Of a stretch of 64,000 nucleotides of DNA, positions 33,944-43,923 are shown piece after piece; the stretch's first letter is position 1, and the number at the start of each line of letters is the position of its first letter. Where the stretch lies: positions 1 through 64,000 of the forward strand of contig OY723284.1 in NCBI GenBank assembly GCA_963210315.1, written 5' to 3'. The DNA comes from Rhynchopus euleeides (Eukaryota; Euglenozoa; Diplonemea; Diplonemida; Diplonemidae). The notes below the pieces were generated by a model. That model made no database searches, was not told the DNA's origin, and saw only the letters and a program-made list of their open reading frames with translations. Position numbers and translations under genes: made by a program.

Positions 33944-34525
33944 ATGGCCCCAGACACACCTCACCATAGATGTAGCCTTCGAGGACCAGCTGAGCCCACC
34001 CCCCACCCCCCGCAGCCCCCTTCCCTGACGTTGTTTGACATTCTCTCCTGTTGTGCAGCACTGATCAACACACGCCCGCAAACCCGCAATCCAACTGCCC
34101 AGATGCGCTTGCGGGATATGGGGTACGTGCTGAAGGTGTCGGGTGAGGAGGACGGGTTCGTGAAGAGCTCCCTTTGTCCGGACCTCACCTTCGCACCAAG
34201 CACAGAAACATCCCCTGAGGCTGGTGGTGCGGACCTTGAACCTGGGTTGGACGGGAAGGCAAAAGAGAGCACAGAGAAGCAGTCCACCCAAAAGAAAGTT
34301 GTGTCTCAGCCAACCCAACAGTCAAGCATCTTGGCATGGGCGAAGCCGGTTCGTGTGAACTCTCTCACACAGACACAGCCTTCCCAGTCCTCCCAGTCCT
34401 CCGAAAAGAAGCGCGCAGCGTCCCCGACCACCCAGACTCCCAACAAACACCGCAGGCTCTGCAAAGGGTGTAGGAAGCCTGGGCACAACATGCAGACTTG
34501 CCCCAGCAAGCCCAAGAAGAAGTAA
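33944..34525 (+). CDS. zinc-knuckle protein encoded in the TA-flanked transposon (possible terminal exon)
   Basis: 193 codons from the first ATG, the only convincing plus-strand coding region in the window. The C terminus has a CCHC knuckle (Cys173, Cys176, His181, Cys186; spacing C-x2-C-x4-H-x4-C) followed by SKPKKK. The middle is rich in Ser, Thr and Gln. A tract ending CTCCTGTTGTGCAG (to 34058) looks like a 3' splice site, so the true product may begin in an upstream exon or at the later ATG (MRLRDMGYVLK). Zinc knuckles occur near the C terminus of several transposases and in retroelement Gag proteins; here the terminal inverted repeats argue for a DNA-transposon protein. No DDE catalytic motif is seen, so the class is not settled. 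Confidence 0.55.
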   Translation: MAPDTPHHRCSLRGPAEPTPHPPQPPSLTLFDILSCCAALINTRPQTRNPTAQMRLRDMGYVLKVSGEEDGFVKSSLCPDLTFAPSTETSPEAGGADLEPGLDGKAKESTEKQSTQKKVVSQPTQQSSILAWAKPVRVNSLTQTQPSQSSQSSEKKRAASPTTQTPNKHRRLCKGCRKPGHNMQTCPSKPKKK

Positions 34526-34974
34526 GTTGGGGCGTGCTGGTTGTGGCTTGCCCTTTTCACATCTTTTTTTAAGCATCAACGCACCAACCAACCACCGACA
34601 GTGAAGCTGACAGCTCTGATGAACTGTGTATGCTTTCACTAACTCAACAAGAATGTCAACCAGGGGGGGCACCAGAGGGGGGGGGGCAATACAAATCAAA
34701 ACGGTACGAAACCAAATGAGGGGCGAGTGGTAGGACGAGAACAGAGCGGATACTCGACCGGAAGGCAGAAGAAGTGAGAGACGGACGACAGCAGTGACCA
34801 GCGCGCCCCTGGTGGACCAAACAGCCCCGCAGAGCCCCTGCAAACAGCGTTTTTAGGAAAAGTTGAATAGAATATTAATTTTCTGGCGAGGTCGATTTAG
34901 GCCCGCGCGTTCGCCGAATAGTAGTACTAAGTACGTTTATTTGACCCCCCCCTGTAACATTTTTATTTTGGGGT

Positions 34975-35069
34975 AATTACGATAATGCCACTTTTTTCTG
35001 GGGGTTTTTACGATGTGGTAAAATCGTAAACCAAAAAAGTGGTACTGAAAAAGTGGTATTATCGTAAAT
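34975..35069. repeat. small fold-back element
   Basis: The outer arms AATTACGATAATGCCACTTTT and its near reverse complement (AAAAAGTGGTATTATCGTAA) enclose a second, inner pair, TTTACGAT and ATCGTAAA. AAAAAAGTGGTACTGAAA is repeated directly at about 35034 and 35140. It is probably a decayed miniature element abutting the TA-flanked transposon. Confidence 0.65.
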
Positions 35070-35157
35070 GCCACCTAAACTATCCAGTACACAGGCCGCC
35101 CACCCAGGGGGGCCTTGGCCTGGCCCTCAGGCACAGGCCAAAAAAGTGGTACTGAAA

Positions 35158-35905
35158 CAGACTACTGTTTCAGAACTGTACACCCCTCTCCACACGTCCA
35201 CTGGCTCCCCCGCTGAATGCGACGAACAGTGCGACATACCAAACCTCCCCTTATAGAGTTTTAACGGCGCCGCGTTGTTGACGGTGGGGTAAACAGAGCC
35301 CAGGCGGGAATAGAAACAGTGGTGCCGGAGCAACAAAGTCTGCCTTCCGCTTTGTATGCCTTGCTTGGGGTGTCCCCTTTTCACCAGTCAACAGGCGTGC
35401 ATGCCTCCGTCCTAGGTCACCAATGATCGTGCCTCAAGAAAGTGTACAGTTCCTTCCCAGTAGCCCTTCCGTTCTGCAAGTCCGAATCACGCAGTCCCTC
35501 GAATCCATGGTGCTTTCCAGAAAATTCAGAAACCCACCCACGGTCAAAGTTGAAAGGGGGCCGTGACCAGAGGCTATAAACGTTTAAAAGTCTTTCGCAA
35601 GCCGAAGTCGTACGACAGACCACAGGAATGACAGAAAACAGCAGACGGGTTTGACCCCGCTGCTGCTCCTCGACAGACCCGCAACCAGCGCCAGAGCCAA
35701 CTGCAAGCGTGACATACATACCGTCGCGTCGAAAAGAGAAGTTCTGCACAACGACCCGTGTGGTCGAAGTGGCTAACCCTGTGAGACAGAATTGACGCTG
35801 GAAAATCCACCATTTTGTGGGCGTCAAGACTGGTGGTGTGGTGGCTGTCCTGTTTCATCTTGCACTCCTGAGAGTGCAATCTACAGGACAGGTAAGTTCC
35901 CCCCA
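35158..35905 (+). repeat. left arm of a 748-bp inverted repeat
   Basis: The reverse complement of 36162-36909. I found a single mismatch (GGACAGG here against GGATAGG in the other arm). The arm starts CAGACTACTGTTTCAG and ends GGTAAGTTCCCCCCA, a sequence resembling a 5' splice site. It contains minus-strand open frames of 136 and 101 codons whose products are identical to those of the right arm; I recognise no domain in them. Confidence 0.95.
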
Positions 35906-36161
35906 GTTCTCCCTAAGTAACAAGACAGGCCAGGTGGAGCGCCCCGGCAAAAGCCCCTCCCCACCCCACCCCTCCCTATCAACCTTACTGAAACGTGCTG
36001 CAGGTTCAACAGTCACATCATAGATGCCATGTGTTTCTCGTAGCCACCCCGATTGTGTGGCCTGCCTGTGTACAATGGATGTAGTGGGGGCAATCTACAG
36101 TTACGGGGGGGGGGGGGACAAACGGGCGGGGGGGGGGGGGGGGGGGGGGTTATACTAGTGT
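35906..36161. other. spacer of the large inverted repeat, with long poly-G run
   Basis: A 256-bp unique spacer. It contains an uninterrupted run of 22 G at 36128-36149 and another G run just upstream. Such G runs are prone to quadruplex formation and to sequencing or assembly error. Confidence 0.85.
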
Positions 36162-36909
36162 TGGGGGGAACTTACCTATCCTGTAGATTGCACTCTCAGG
36201 AGTGCAAGATGAAACAGGACAGCCACCACACCACCAGTCTTGACGCCCACAAAATGGTGGATTTTCCAGCGTCAATTCTGTCTCACAGGGTTAGCCACTT
36301 CGACCACACGGGTCGTTGTGCAGAACTTCTCTTTTCGACGCGACGGTATGTATGTCACGCTTGCAGTTGGCTCTGGCGCTGGTTGCGGGTCTGTCGAGGA
36401 GCAGCAGCGGGGTCAAACCCGTCTGCTGTTTTCTGTCATTCCTGTGGTCTGTCGTACGACTTCGGCTTGCGAAAGACTTTTAAACGTTTATAGCCTCTGG
36501 TCACGGCCCCCTTTCAACTTTGACCGTGGGTGGGTTTCTGAATTTTCTGGAAAGCACCATGGATTCGAGGGACTGCGTGATTCGGACTTGCAGAACGGAA
36601 GGGCTACTGGGAAGGAACTGTACACTTTCTTGAGGCACGATCATTGGTGACCTAGGACGGAGGCATGCACGCCTGTTGACTGGTGAAAAGGGGACACCCC
36701 AAGCAAGGCATACAAAGCGGAAGGCAGACTTTGTTGCTCCGGCACCACTGTTTCTATTCCCGCCTGGGCTCTGTTTACCCCACCGTCAACAACGCGGCGC
36801 CGTTAAAACTCTATAAGGGGAGGTTTGGTATGTCGCACTGTTCGTCGCATTCAGCGGGGGAGCCAGTGGACGTGTGGAGAGGGGTGTACAGTTCTGAAAC
36901 AGTAGTCTG
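36162..36909 (-). repeat. right arm of the 748-bp inverted repeat
   Basis: The mirror of 35158-35905. Its plus strand carries the same 136-codon and 101-codon open frames (36240-36650 and 36191-36493). No target-site duplication is evident outside the two arms. Confidence 0.95.
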
Positions 36910-37005
36910 GTTCTGCGGGGGCGAATCACGTGTGGGAGTGTGGGTGGGAAGTCCTGAGATGAAGTGGTGCGATCCTTGGGGGGGGCAAAACTTTCATTTG
37001 CCTTT

Positions 37006-37114
37006 GGGGGCCTTCGCTACCAAGTGTGACTGAGTGAGAAAAAGTGAGCCACGGCGCACTTCCCCTCACTGGCTGACGAGCAGTGACGAGTAGTGACTGG
37101 TAGCGAGGGCCCCC
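37006..37114 (+). mobile_element. 109-bp miniature element, complete copy C
   Basis: The left end GGGGGCCTTCGCTACCA is one base different from copy A; the right end is TGGTAGCGAGGGCCCCC. Target duplication TTT at 37003-37005 and 37115-37117. The inner left end GTGTGACTGAGTGAG and the inner right end GACGAGTAGTGACT align with copy B in reverse. Confidence 0.9.
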
Positions 37115-37154
37115 TTTATTTTGCCTTGTAACAATCATTAATTTCCCGACTGTA

Positions 37155-37430
37155 GTGAGTTGCACAAAGGAAAAGAACTTCGATTGTACGACAAAAGGTC
37201 GGGGGGCAATAAATGTGGAGCGTCCTTCCCCCTTATTTGACGCGCCGATGCTTCCGCCAGGGAAGCAGGGCCGTCGGAAGCACCCCTACACATTCCACGC
37301 TGCATGCGAAAATTGTTGCGAAAATCAAAAAGCAACTCACGCCACAGCCTTGCTGCGGAGGAGTTGTCGTTTGTTGCCCAACAGCGCTGCCCCGCCATCA
37401 TGTTTGTTTTGGATATTTTTGACAACTTAG
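37155..37430 (+). pseudogene. possible remnant of a BED-type zinc-finger transposase N-terminus
   Basis: A 91-codon open frame with KQGRRKHPYTFHAACENCCE followed by TALLRRSC, faintly like the Cys-Cys plus downstream His/Cys layout of BED fingers in hAT-type transposases. It is short, has no partner domains and sits between mobile elements. The resemblance is weak and could be chance. Confidence 0.2.
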
Positions 37431-37696
37431 CAGGGTGACCCTGCTGCAGTGAAATAATAACACGATTATACGGATGTTGTGGAAGGGCGTCGGGAGGGGG
37501 GTGGGGGTGGGGGTGGGGGGAGGCGTCGGAAAGAAAAGGTTCGACGGTTCATAAGCACAAGCGTTGGGGAACCCAGTGTCACAGAAGACGATACCCAACG
37601 GGCCTGACGACCAGACAACCGAACCGGCACAACGAAGGATGACAGGAAGACATGTGGGAGACGGGATTGAGGGAGGTGGGCATATGCATCGATTTT

Positions 37697-37806
37697 GGGG
37701 GTCTTCGCTACGGGGTGGTCGTCAGTGCATTTTTTGGCGCATTTCCTGTTGAATTACCCAAAAACTGACGAAGATTGACGAAGAATAACGACCAGCGAAG
37801 ACCCCC
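37697..37806 (+). mobile_element. 110-bp miniature element, diverged subfamily (copy D)
   Basis: The termini GGGGGTCTTCGCT and AGCGAAGACCCCC are a variant of the 109-bp family. It is flanked by TTT on both sides (37694-37696 and 37807-37809). The interior repeats GACGAAGATTGACGAAGA near the right end. Confidence 0.85.
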
Positions 37807-38295
37807 TTTTGGGTCTGGTTTGATCGTTCAGCGCAGGGGAAGGTTGGGTGTGGGTGGCACAACCCGCTCCGGAAAGGGTGACGATATAATGCACTCTCAA
37901 AATTGAGGGATAGGGAGGATCTGTTGGGTGGCACAGGTGCCCTGTGCCTCACATACAGCACGGCATGATGTGGGCGCTGCAAGGAAGGCACAACCGCATG
38001 CCTTCGCATTCACGTTTCGCACGGGAGTGATGTCAATTGGTGTTGTTTCCGCTGATATTGATTGCATGCGCAGTCCTCTTCCGAGACACACAGTTGAGTT
38101 GCCCCCCACCACCCCGTTCACCCAGAATTCGACGTTGCTGCCTTCCCGGGTCCCCCCCTTCTAGAACACCAGCTCAGCAACCAGGTCTGCAACCTGAGTT
38201 TGCTTTGTTGCCTTTGTAGGTGCTGCATTGGCAGTTCCCCGCCAGTGGCGGGTGCAGTCCCGGCAGCGCAAATAGTCCTGAAGTGGGCCGACAAA

Positions 38296-39485
38296 CATAG
38301 ATGTACCGCCCTTGGAAAAAAAAGGGCAAAAAGGGCGGGAAAAAAATTGGTCAAAAATGGCGTTTCGCCCGTGAAACTTTTCCTTAGCCCCTGAAACGCC
38401 CTTGAAACGCCCCTGGAAAAAAAAAGGGCGTTTCAGGGGCTCCTGAGGGGCGTTTCAGGGGCTCCTGAAGGGCGCCTCAGGGGCGTTTCAGGGGCGCCTC
38501 AGCCAAAAAAAAACACAAGTCGTAGGGGGGCCCAACACCCCATATTCCCCCTTGTAGGACCAAAAAGTGCACGAAAGGGGTTAAAACGGCGTAATTCGTT
38601 GATTTTTTGCATTTCCCTGCATTTCCCAGCCAAAAATCGATTTTTTGGCTGGGCGAGGACAATGCGAAAATCGCGAAAAATCTGAAAAAATCGGATTTTT
38701 CACAGAGGCTCAAAAACGTGTTTCTGGGTGCAAAATAGGCCCAGAAACAGGTATCTCGACGTTTTTGGGTGAATTTTCGGTGGTGTCGTCTTTTTGCGGC
38801 CAAAATTTATCGATTTCCTAAGGATTCTGAATCTGTGAGAAATGAGAGCCGGCGGCCGCACTCAGAACCTCCACTGAACAGCCCATTCCCCTGACCCCAG
38901 CCCTGGCCCATGTATGTTTTCTCATTATTGTTATAACAGTTGATACAATACACTAGCTCGGCAAATGCCTGGAGCCCCACCGGGAAGGTGTGTGTCGACA
39001 TATAGCTCGGCACACGCCTGAAGCGCCACCGTGACGACATGTTCGTCTCTGCTGAAGCACTCCTACACAGGGGGGCTTCCGGTTCCTGTCCATGCAGAGG
39101 TTCTCAAAGCAGATAATGCCGAGACCTGTGGTGCGCTCTCGTTTGTTGATCCAGAGACCAAAAATGTGGAACGGCATGCTGCCCGTTCACTCATTTTTGC
39201 CTTGGGAGACACCCACTTGCCAAGGCGTTCGCTGCCGTGCGCCACGTGGCGCAAGGCACCTCAGTGTGCCCAAATAAAGTCCAGTAGCCCACCCAGAAAA
39301 CCCCCATTTTTCCGCCCCTGACCCGCCCTTTTTTGAGGAACGCCCTTTTTTTTCGGCCATTTTTCGCCCTTTTTGCCCGTTTTTAAGCGGTAGATTCGCC
39401 CCTCAGGAGCCCTTTTTCGAAAAAGGGCGAAGTGCCCCTGGGGCGCCCTTTTTGCCCTTTTTTTTCCAAGGGCGGTACATCTATG
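38296..39485. mobile_element. 1190-bp non-autonomous DNA transposon with 6-bp target duplication
   Basis: The ends are inverted copies of CATAGATGTACCGCCCTTGG, continuing as a run of A and GGGCAAAAAGGGCG (about 40 bp in all). They are flanked by GACAAA at 38290-38295 and 39486-39491. The left subterminal region carries about four GGGGCGTTTCAGGGG motifs, and the interior is A/T-rich with short palindromes such as AAAATCGATTTTTT. No convincing coding sequence: the longest open frame (38477-38803, minus) has no domain. Confidence 0.88.
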
Positions 39486-40320
39486 GACAAAGAGCCTTCT
39501 TGGTGATCCCGTGAACTTTTCTACCTCGCAAGAGTGGCTACGGAGATACCCTGTGAATCTTCGCGACATTCCACTCCCGCAAAGAGTACATTTGCAAGGC
39601 TTTTGCTGCTCAGTTGGCGAAGCCTGGTGGAGACAAAGCGGGGCTTGGAAACAAGCATTCAACAGAAGCAGTGCCCAGCACTGCCGTTGTCGATGCAACA
39701 TTTCTCCTGTAGATGCGGACAGTCACGGGAGGTGAAGATTGCAGCGAATACGCAGCTGCAGAGATGGGACCCTATCTCATCAAGGGTCACTTCTGGGCGC
39801 TTGTTCATGGCAGAGCAGGGCGTGCGAGGTCAAAGCATTCCTGATTAGATGCAAGCTGGAGTAGCTTGCACGTGAGAGCGAGGTTTCCCGAGGTAAACCG
39901 CCGAATAACCTCCTGCAAGCCCAACCTCCGAAACTCGGAACAGACACCCGGGCTCCTGCAGAAGGGCAGTCTTGTGCGCCTGTGCCCACTTCAGTGGGTG
40001 TGCTGCTGGGGCATTGAAGTCCGGGCAAGGGTACGCGCCAGTGATCCCCGGGAGAGGTGCCAGGCAATGGTCAGCGATGTGGCCCAGAGCCTCCTGCACC
40101 TGCGTGCCCACCATGTTGCCGGGAGACGGAATTCGAGACTGCTGACGTTATTCGCGGGCTAGCGACGAATCCGGGACAGAAGGAGAATGGGGTGTTCGCG
40201 TTCCGCTCGCACGCGTGCTTCACCTCCTGTGCTGCTGCACCCCATAAAAAATCTGATTTTTTCGCGGAAATTTTTACCTTTTTTTTTTTGGGCTGACCGA
40301 GTTTTTTTCCGGGTTTGGCT

Positions 40321-40346
40321 GAAACTCGGTCAGCTGACCGAGTTTC
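40321..40346. repeat. 26-bp perfect palindrome
   Basis: GAAACTCGGTCAG is followed directly by its own reverse complement, with no loop. A third copy of the half site (GCTGACCGAGTTT) lies about 25 bases upstream. It could be a protein-binding site or a transposon end. Confidence 0.85.
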
Positions 40347-40860
40347 CCCCCCCAAGCTAAGCCTCTGGGTTTTTCGGTTTTTCGGAATGTGCAAAGCACC
40401 GCCCTTGGGAGCGGTGCTTAGCCAGTGGTCGCGCTAAATATTGGAAAAATCTCCCAAAATTTGGAAATCGGGAGCGAAAAAACGTACCTGAAAAAGGGGC
40501 TCGTTTTTGGGCGGGGAAACCGCGTTTCGTTGCATTTCCGAGCCTCGCCCGGATCGTAGTGGGGTCATTTTGAAAAAATGGGCTTGTTTGAAGACACTCA
40601 AATTTTCCGTCCTGGTTGTCTCTACAGCATGTGATCAGTAACAACCCGGGCTAGGGGTCAGGCACCTGCTCGGAAAGCAGGGACGGGAGTTCCCCACTCA
40701 GCTCAACTGCCAACAACGCCACCAAGTAGGCAAACATGTGCCAGCTTGAGTGCCACCCCTGATACGGCGAGGGTGTAGCCTGTTCAAGACACTGATGCCA
40801 GCACTGGACGTGGGTACCCCACGAAGCATGTTGTATGTGAAACCTTGTGCACACGCTATA

Positions 40861-40922
40861 CAGGGGGGTCTGGGGGGCGGAGCCCCCCAGCCGCCGGAGG
40901 CCACGGTAGTGAGTATCTGTTC
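40861..40922 (+). repeat. 62-bp dispersed hairpin repeat, copy 1
   Basis: Begins CAGGGGGGTCTGGGGGGC, has the internal hairpin GGGGGGCGGAGCCCCCC, and continues with CCGCCGGAGGCCACGGTAGT. Three further copies follow within 2.1 kb. Confidence 0.9.
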
Positions 40923-41082
40923 CTTGCGCCGTAGTGGGAGCGCGTGGGAGTTGCGGGCGTACAGATTCTGTGTGAGTTGGATGCGTCCTCCTGAGGCTAC
41001 TGAGAGTGGTCTGGGTCCCATTCGCTGATGTGAACCCAAAGGACTTGGCTACAAGACAGGCACACGCTGCAGCCTAGTGATA

Positions 41083-41144
41083 CAGGGGGGTCTGGGGGGC
41101 GGAGCCCCCCAGCCGCCGGAGGCCACGGTAGTGAACATCTGTTC
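41083..41144 (+). repeat. 62-bp dispersed hairpin repeat, copy 2
   Basis: Nearly identical to copy 1. It is preceded by GACTTGGCTACAAGACAGGC, a leader shared with copy 4 and, in part, copy 3, so the ancestral repeat was about 90-100 bp. Confidence 0.9.
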
Positions 41145-41962
41145 CGAGCTGAACTCGTGTGGTCGGAGCCCAGTGCTGCGCGGGAAGCAGCCACTCGGTA
41201 GGGAAGGCAAAAGGGGTGCTGAGAGTTTCATGTAAAGCGATGCTTGTGGAAGTTTGGGGAACGGCGAAAGTCAGGGCGTGAAGAGCAGCAGCCATCAAGG
41301 CCACCCACCCACCCCCGCCCCGCGGGGCCCATTTTTTTCTCTCCCCGTCTCTGCCTTCTTTTGAATATTTGAGATCCGTGCGAAACGCCATGGGGTCACT
41401 TTCATTTTTTTGGTGCACTTTTTTCATACTGAATTGGGGTACCAAAACTTTTCGAGTTGTGGACAAATCCCTGTTTGCAAATAAAAAACGTACCTCAAAA
41501 AATCGTCGAAAATGCCGGGAGTAGGGAGTGAAGTTAGCGCGACCACTGTGCTTAGCACCGTTTTTGTTTTTTTTTCCCCGATTTTTTTTGATACCATCCA
41601 AAACACAGCGCAGCATTGTGTATAGGAGGAAATACAATACTAGAAAGGACTGGCGTCATCACCTCTGTCATGTTTCCCTTTCTTCGTGCTCCACCACACC
41701 TTCTGTACTTCAGACAACACAAACACACAATAGCCGGTCGTGAGATTTGTGCAGAGGAGTGGTGGAAGCGGTCAACACATTTTTCTTCGTTCCATTGTTG
41801 TGTTTCCATAGCGCCAAGTAAGATATCGACAGAAGGACGTCTAGTACGCGTATTTGTGTCACCCAGGGACCGGTGATCTCCTGCTGGTCGGGCTGCGAAA
41901 CAGCGAAGCCTACTTACGAGCATCGCAAACCCGAGGGAATCCCGACTGCCCGAGACTGCAAT

Positions 41963-42024
41963 GAACAGATGTTCACTACCGTGGCCTCCGGCGGCTGGGG
42001 GGCTCCGCCCCCCAGACCCCCCTG
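41963..42024 (-). repeat. 62-bp dispersed hairpin repeat, copy 3, reversed
   Basis: The same sequence as copies 1 and 2 on the minus strand, running from CAGGGGGGTC to CATCTGTTC. The leader GACAGGCACAC is present on the right side. Confidence 0.9.
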
Positions 42025-42164
42025 TGCCGTGTGCCTGTCTACGAGATCGCCACCACCTTGCGTGGATGCGACGGCAACATGTCGAGAAAGGGGCGTCGTT
42101 GGACAAAACGACCCCGAAACCATTCGAATCGGGGGTCAGTGGCACCCAGTGCCCGTACACTCGT

Positions 42165-42225
42165 GTAGGTACACCGATGGTACACCGCGCTGCGGTGTAC
42201 CATCCAGTACACCTACACTACAGCA
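42165..42225. repeat. imperfect palindrome rich in GGTACACC
   Basis: GTGTAGGTACACCGATGGTA then CACCGC pairs with GCGGTGTACCATCCAGTACA then CCTACAC, with small bulges. It is a potential cruciform. Confidence 0.75.
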
Positions 42226-42264
42226 AAGAGCGGAACGTGTGTTCGCGTGGTGCGTCCCGATGGG

Positions 42265-43260
42265 GTGGGGATTTTTCGGTGCAAAGCACCACCCAGGCTT
42301 GCTCCGTATTCCTTGAAAAATAGCCAAAATCCCGGAAATGTATTCCTGCTTTTTTCTAAGGATTTTTGCCTTGGATTTCGGACCCAGCAGTTCCCTGTGC
42401 CAGTCCCACAACCTCACGCAGTGCACCGCCTTGGAAAATTCTGTCACAAATCACTCATGGGCGCTCGTTTCGGCACGACTGCCGCGACCGGAACCGCATG
42501 GTGAAGGCCTCCTCGATCGAGACCACCACTGGCAGCCCCAGGTCCGGTAGCTCGCCATCCTCGGCCAAACACAATGTCGGCAATGACCGCCTTATTGTCA
42601 TTGCAATGTAAGGCGCGTACGACCGATACATGCGATGGTTGCCTCAACAGCATGAGGCGCTGCGCGGCTTGATGACCTCCTATAGGGTCGGCGCCACCTG
42701 ACAGTTCCCACTGGTTCGACTCGCTAGATGGGGTATCCGGCGTCCACGGCTCATCTCTCCTGTGTCCAGTGATTCCGCCATCATCAGCTGCCAGATGAAA
42801 GCAAAAAATGGGTTTCGGGACCGGTTTTTCCAACGACACCCCTTCTTGACATGCCATAGTGGCATACGCGTCAGGACTTGGTGACAAGACAGGCACAAGC
42901 CACAGGGGGGTCTGGGGGGCAGAGCCCCCCAGCCGCCGGAGGCCACGGTAGTGAACATCTGGGTCTTGGCTGGAAAGAACACCGGTGTTTTGGGTGCCGG
43001 GAAGAAACAGAAGAGGGGCGGGTGTCTGGAGGACTCATCCTCATCCCCCCTCGGAAAAAGTTTCCTAAGGAAAATCCTTAGAAAAAAATAAATTTCCCCT
43101 CCTAAAAATCCTTAGAAAAAAATCGGGAAATTTCGGAGAGTGTATTCCGTATTCCATGTTAGGAGCAAGCCTGGCACCACCGCGGAAAGTTTTTTTTTCC
43201 CCCCTCTGATTTTCGGTTCGAAGAGCACCGCACCGATATTTTTACCGCCTGACCCCCCTT
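42265..43260. mobile_element. degenerate inverted-repeat element
   Basis: The left part (GGCTTGCTCCGTATTCC, then TTTTTTCTAAGGATTTTT) recurs in reverse on the right (CCTTAGAAAAAAATCGGG, then GGAATACGGAATACAC and GGAGCAAGCCTGGCACC). The arms are similar but interrupted, which suggests an old transposon with long imperfect ends. It encloses hairpin repeat copy 4. Limits are approximate. Confidence 0.45.
42903..42961 (+). repeat. 62-bp dispersed hairpin repeat, copy 4
   Basis: Matches copy 2 with one change in the hairpin loop (CAGAG for CGGAG) and loses similarity a few bases before the end of the repeat. It is preceded by GACTTGGTGACAAGACAGGC. Confidence 0.88.
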
Positions 43261-43923
43261 TACCCCCCGGTGCTAGCGAAAACCCTGCAGACAACCCATG
43301 CATGGTTTTTTTTGTGTATCGAAAGTGAGACAAGACAAGATAAATAATACGGGTTCAGGTTGGGTCATCCCCCCTTGGGTGTCTCAGGGGGATAGACCGC
43401 AGCGTTGGAATGGAAGGACTTTCTCGGGCCTCCCCATCGCCCCACCAGCGTAGGGCAGTCGAAGAGTATCGCTTTGGTTGGCTCGACGCACTCCACAGCG
43501 AGCCAACTGTGGTGTTCAATCTGGTTGATGATTCCACAAACCTTTTCCGAGGGAGGCGGTGGTGGGCGGCAGTAGCGGAGACAACAGTGGTGGAATGTGA
43601 ATTTGCTGCGAGGATTTAGGCTGGCAAAGTTTCCTGATTGTTCCTACCGTAGCTGTATTGTGGGGGGATGACAAATAATTTCGCGACCTGAGGGTGGGTG
43701 TGAGGGTGTGAGGGGCACCCCTTGTGTTGAACGCTGCCACACTCACATTCCTGCTCATGATGGTGACATGTGAGGAGCACAACGGCCTGAACAAAGGCAA
43801 GTGATGCCCACACACCCTCGTCGAAGAAATGTGAGGAAATGGAGGCCGTGTGGAGAGGGAGAAACGCGACGCGAACAATTGAACATTGAATAATTCAAAA
43901 ACCACAGCACCACCACCACCCAG
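43261..43923. other. 3' flank of the beta-propeller receptor-like gene
   Basis: About 660 bases with no recognisable coding or RNA feature. It presumably includes the 3' UTR of the minus-strand gene ending at 43924. Confidence 0.4.

Larger units (their letters stand above)
33413..34954 (+). mobile_element. TA-flanked DNA transposon, 1542 bp, with terminal inverted repeats
   Basis: The ends are inverted copies of CAGGGGGGGGTCAAATAAAC, continuing as GTACTTAGT. Subterminal GAATAGTAGTACTTA motifs recur about three times on the left, and GAATAGTAGTACT appears once near the right end; they are candidate transposase binding sites. The host flanks read TA on both sides (33299-33300, moved outward by the nested miniature element, and 34955-34956), as expected for the Tc1/mariner/pogo type. 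The interior holds one plus-strand ORF with a zinc knuckle. No full catalytic domain is visible, so it is probably non-autonomous or a spliced or decayed derivative. Confidence 0.8.
40412..41560. mobile_element. probable element with CGGTGCTTAGC inverted ends
   Basis: Inverted ends CGGTGCTTAGCCAGTGGTCG (40412 onward, continuing to GCGCTAA) and TTAGCGCGACCACTGTGCTT then AGCACCG (ending 41560) enclose about 1.15 kb that contains two copies of the 62-bp hairpin repeat. No target duplication is clear, so the exact limits are uncertain. Confidence 0.55.

Noticed and set aside
35417..36650. 136-codon frames in the inverted-repeat arms as real duplicated genes
   Set aside because: No domain is recognisable, and identity between arms is explained by the repeat itself; kept only as a note in the repeat entries.
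40861..42961. GGGGGGCGGAGCCCCCC hairpins as bacterial terminators
   Set aside because: No T-run follows, the genome is eukaryotic, and the hairpin is part of a longer dispersed repeat.
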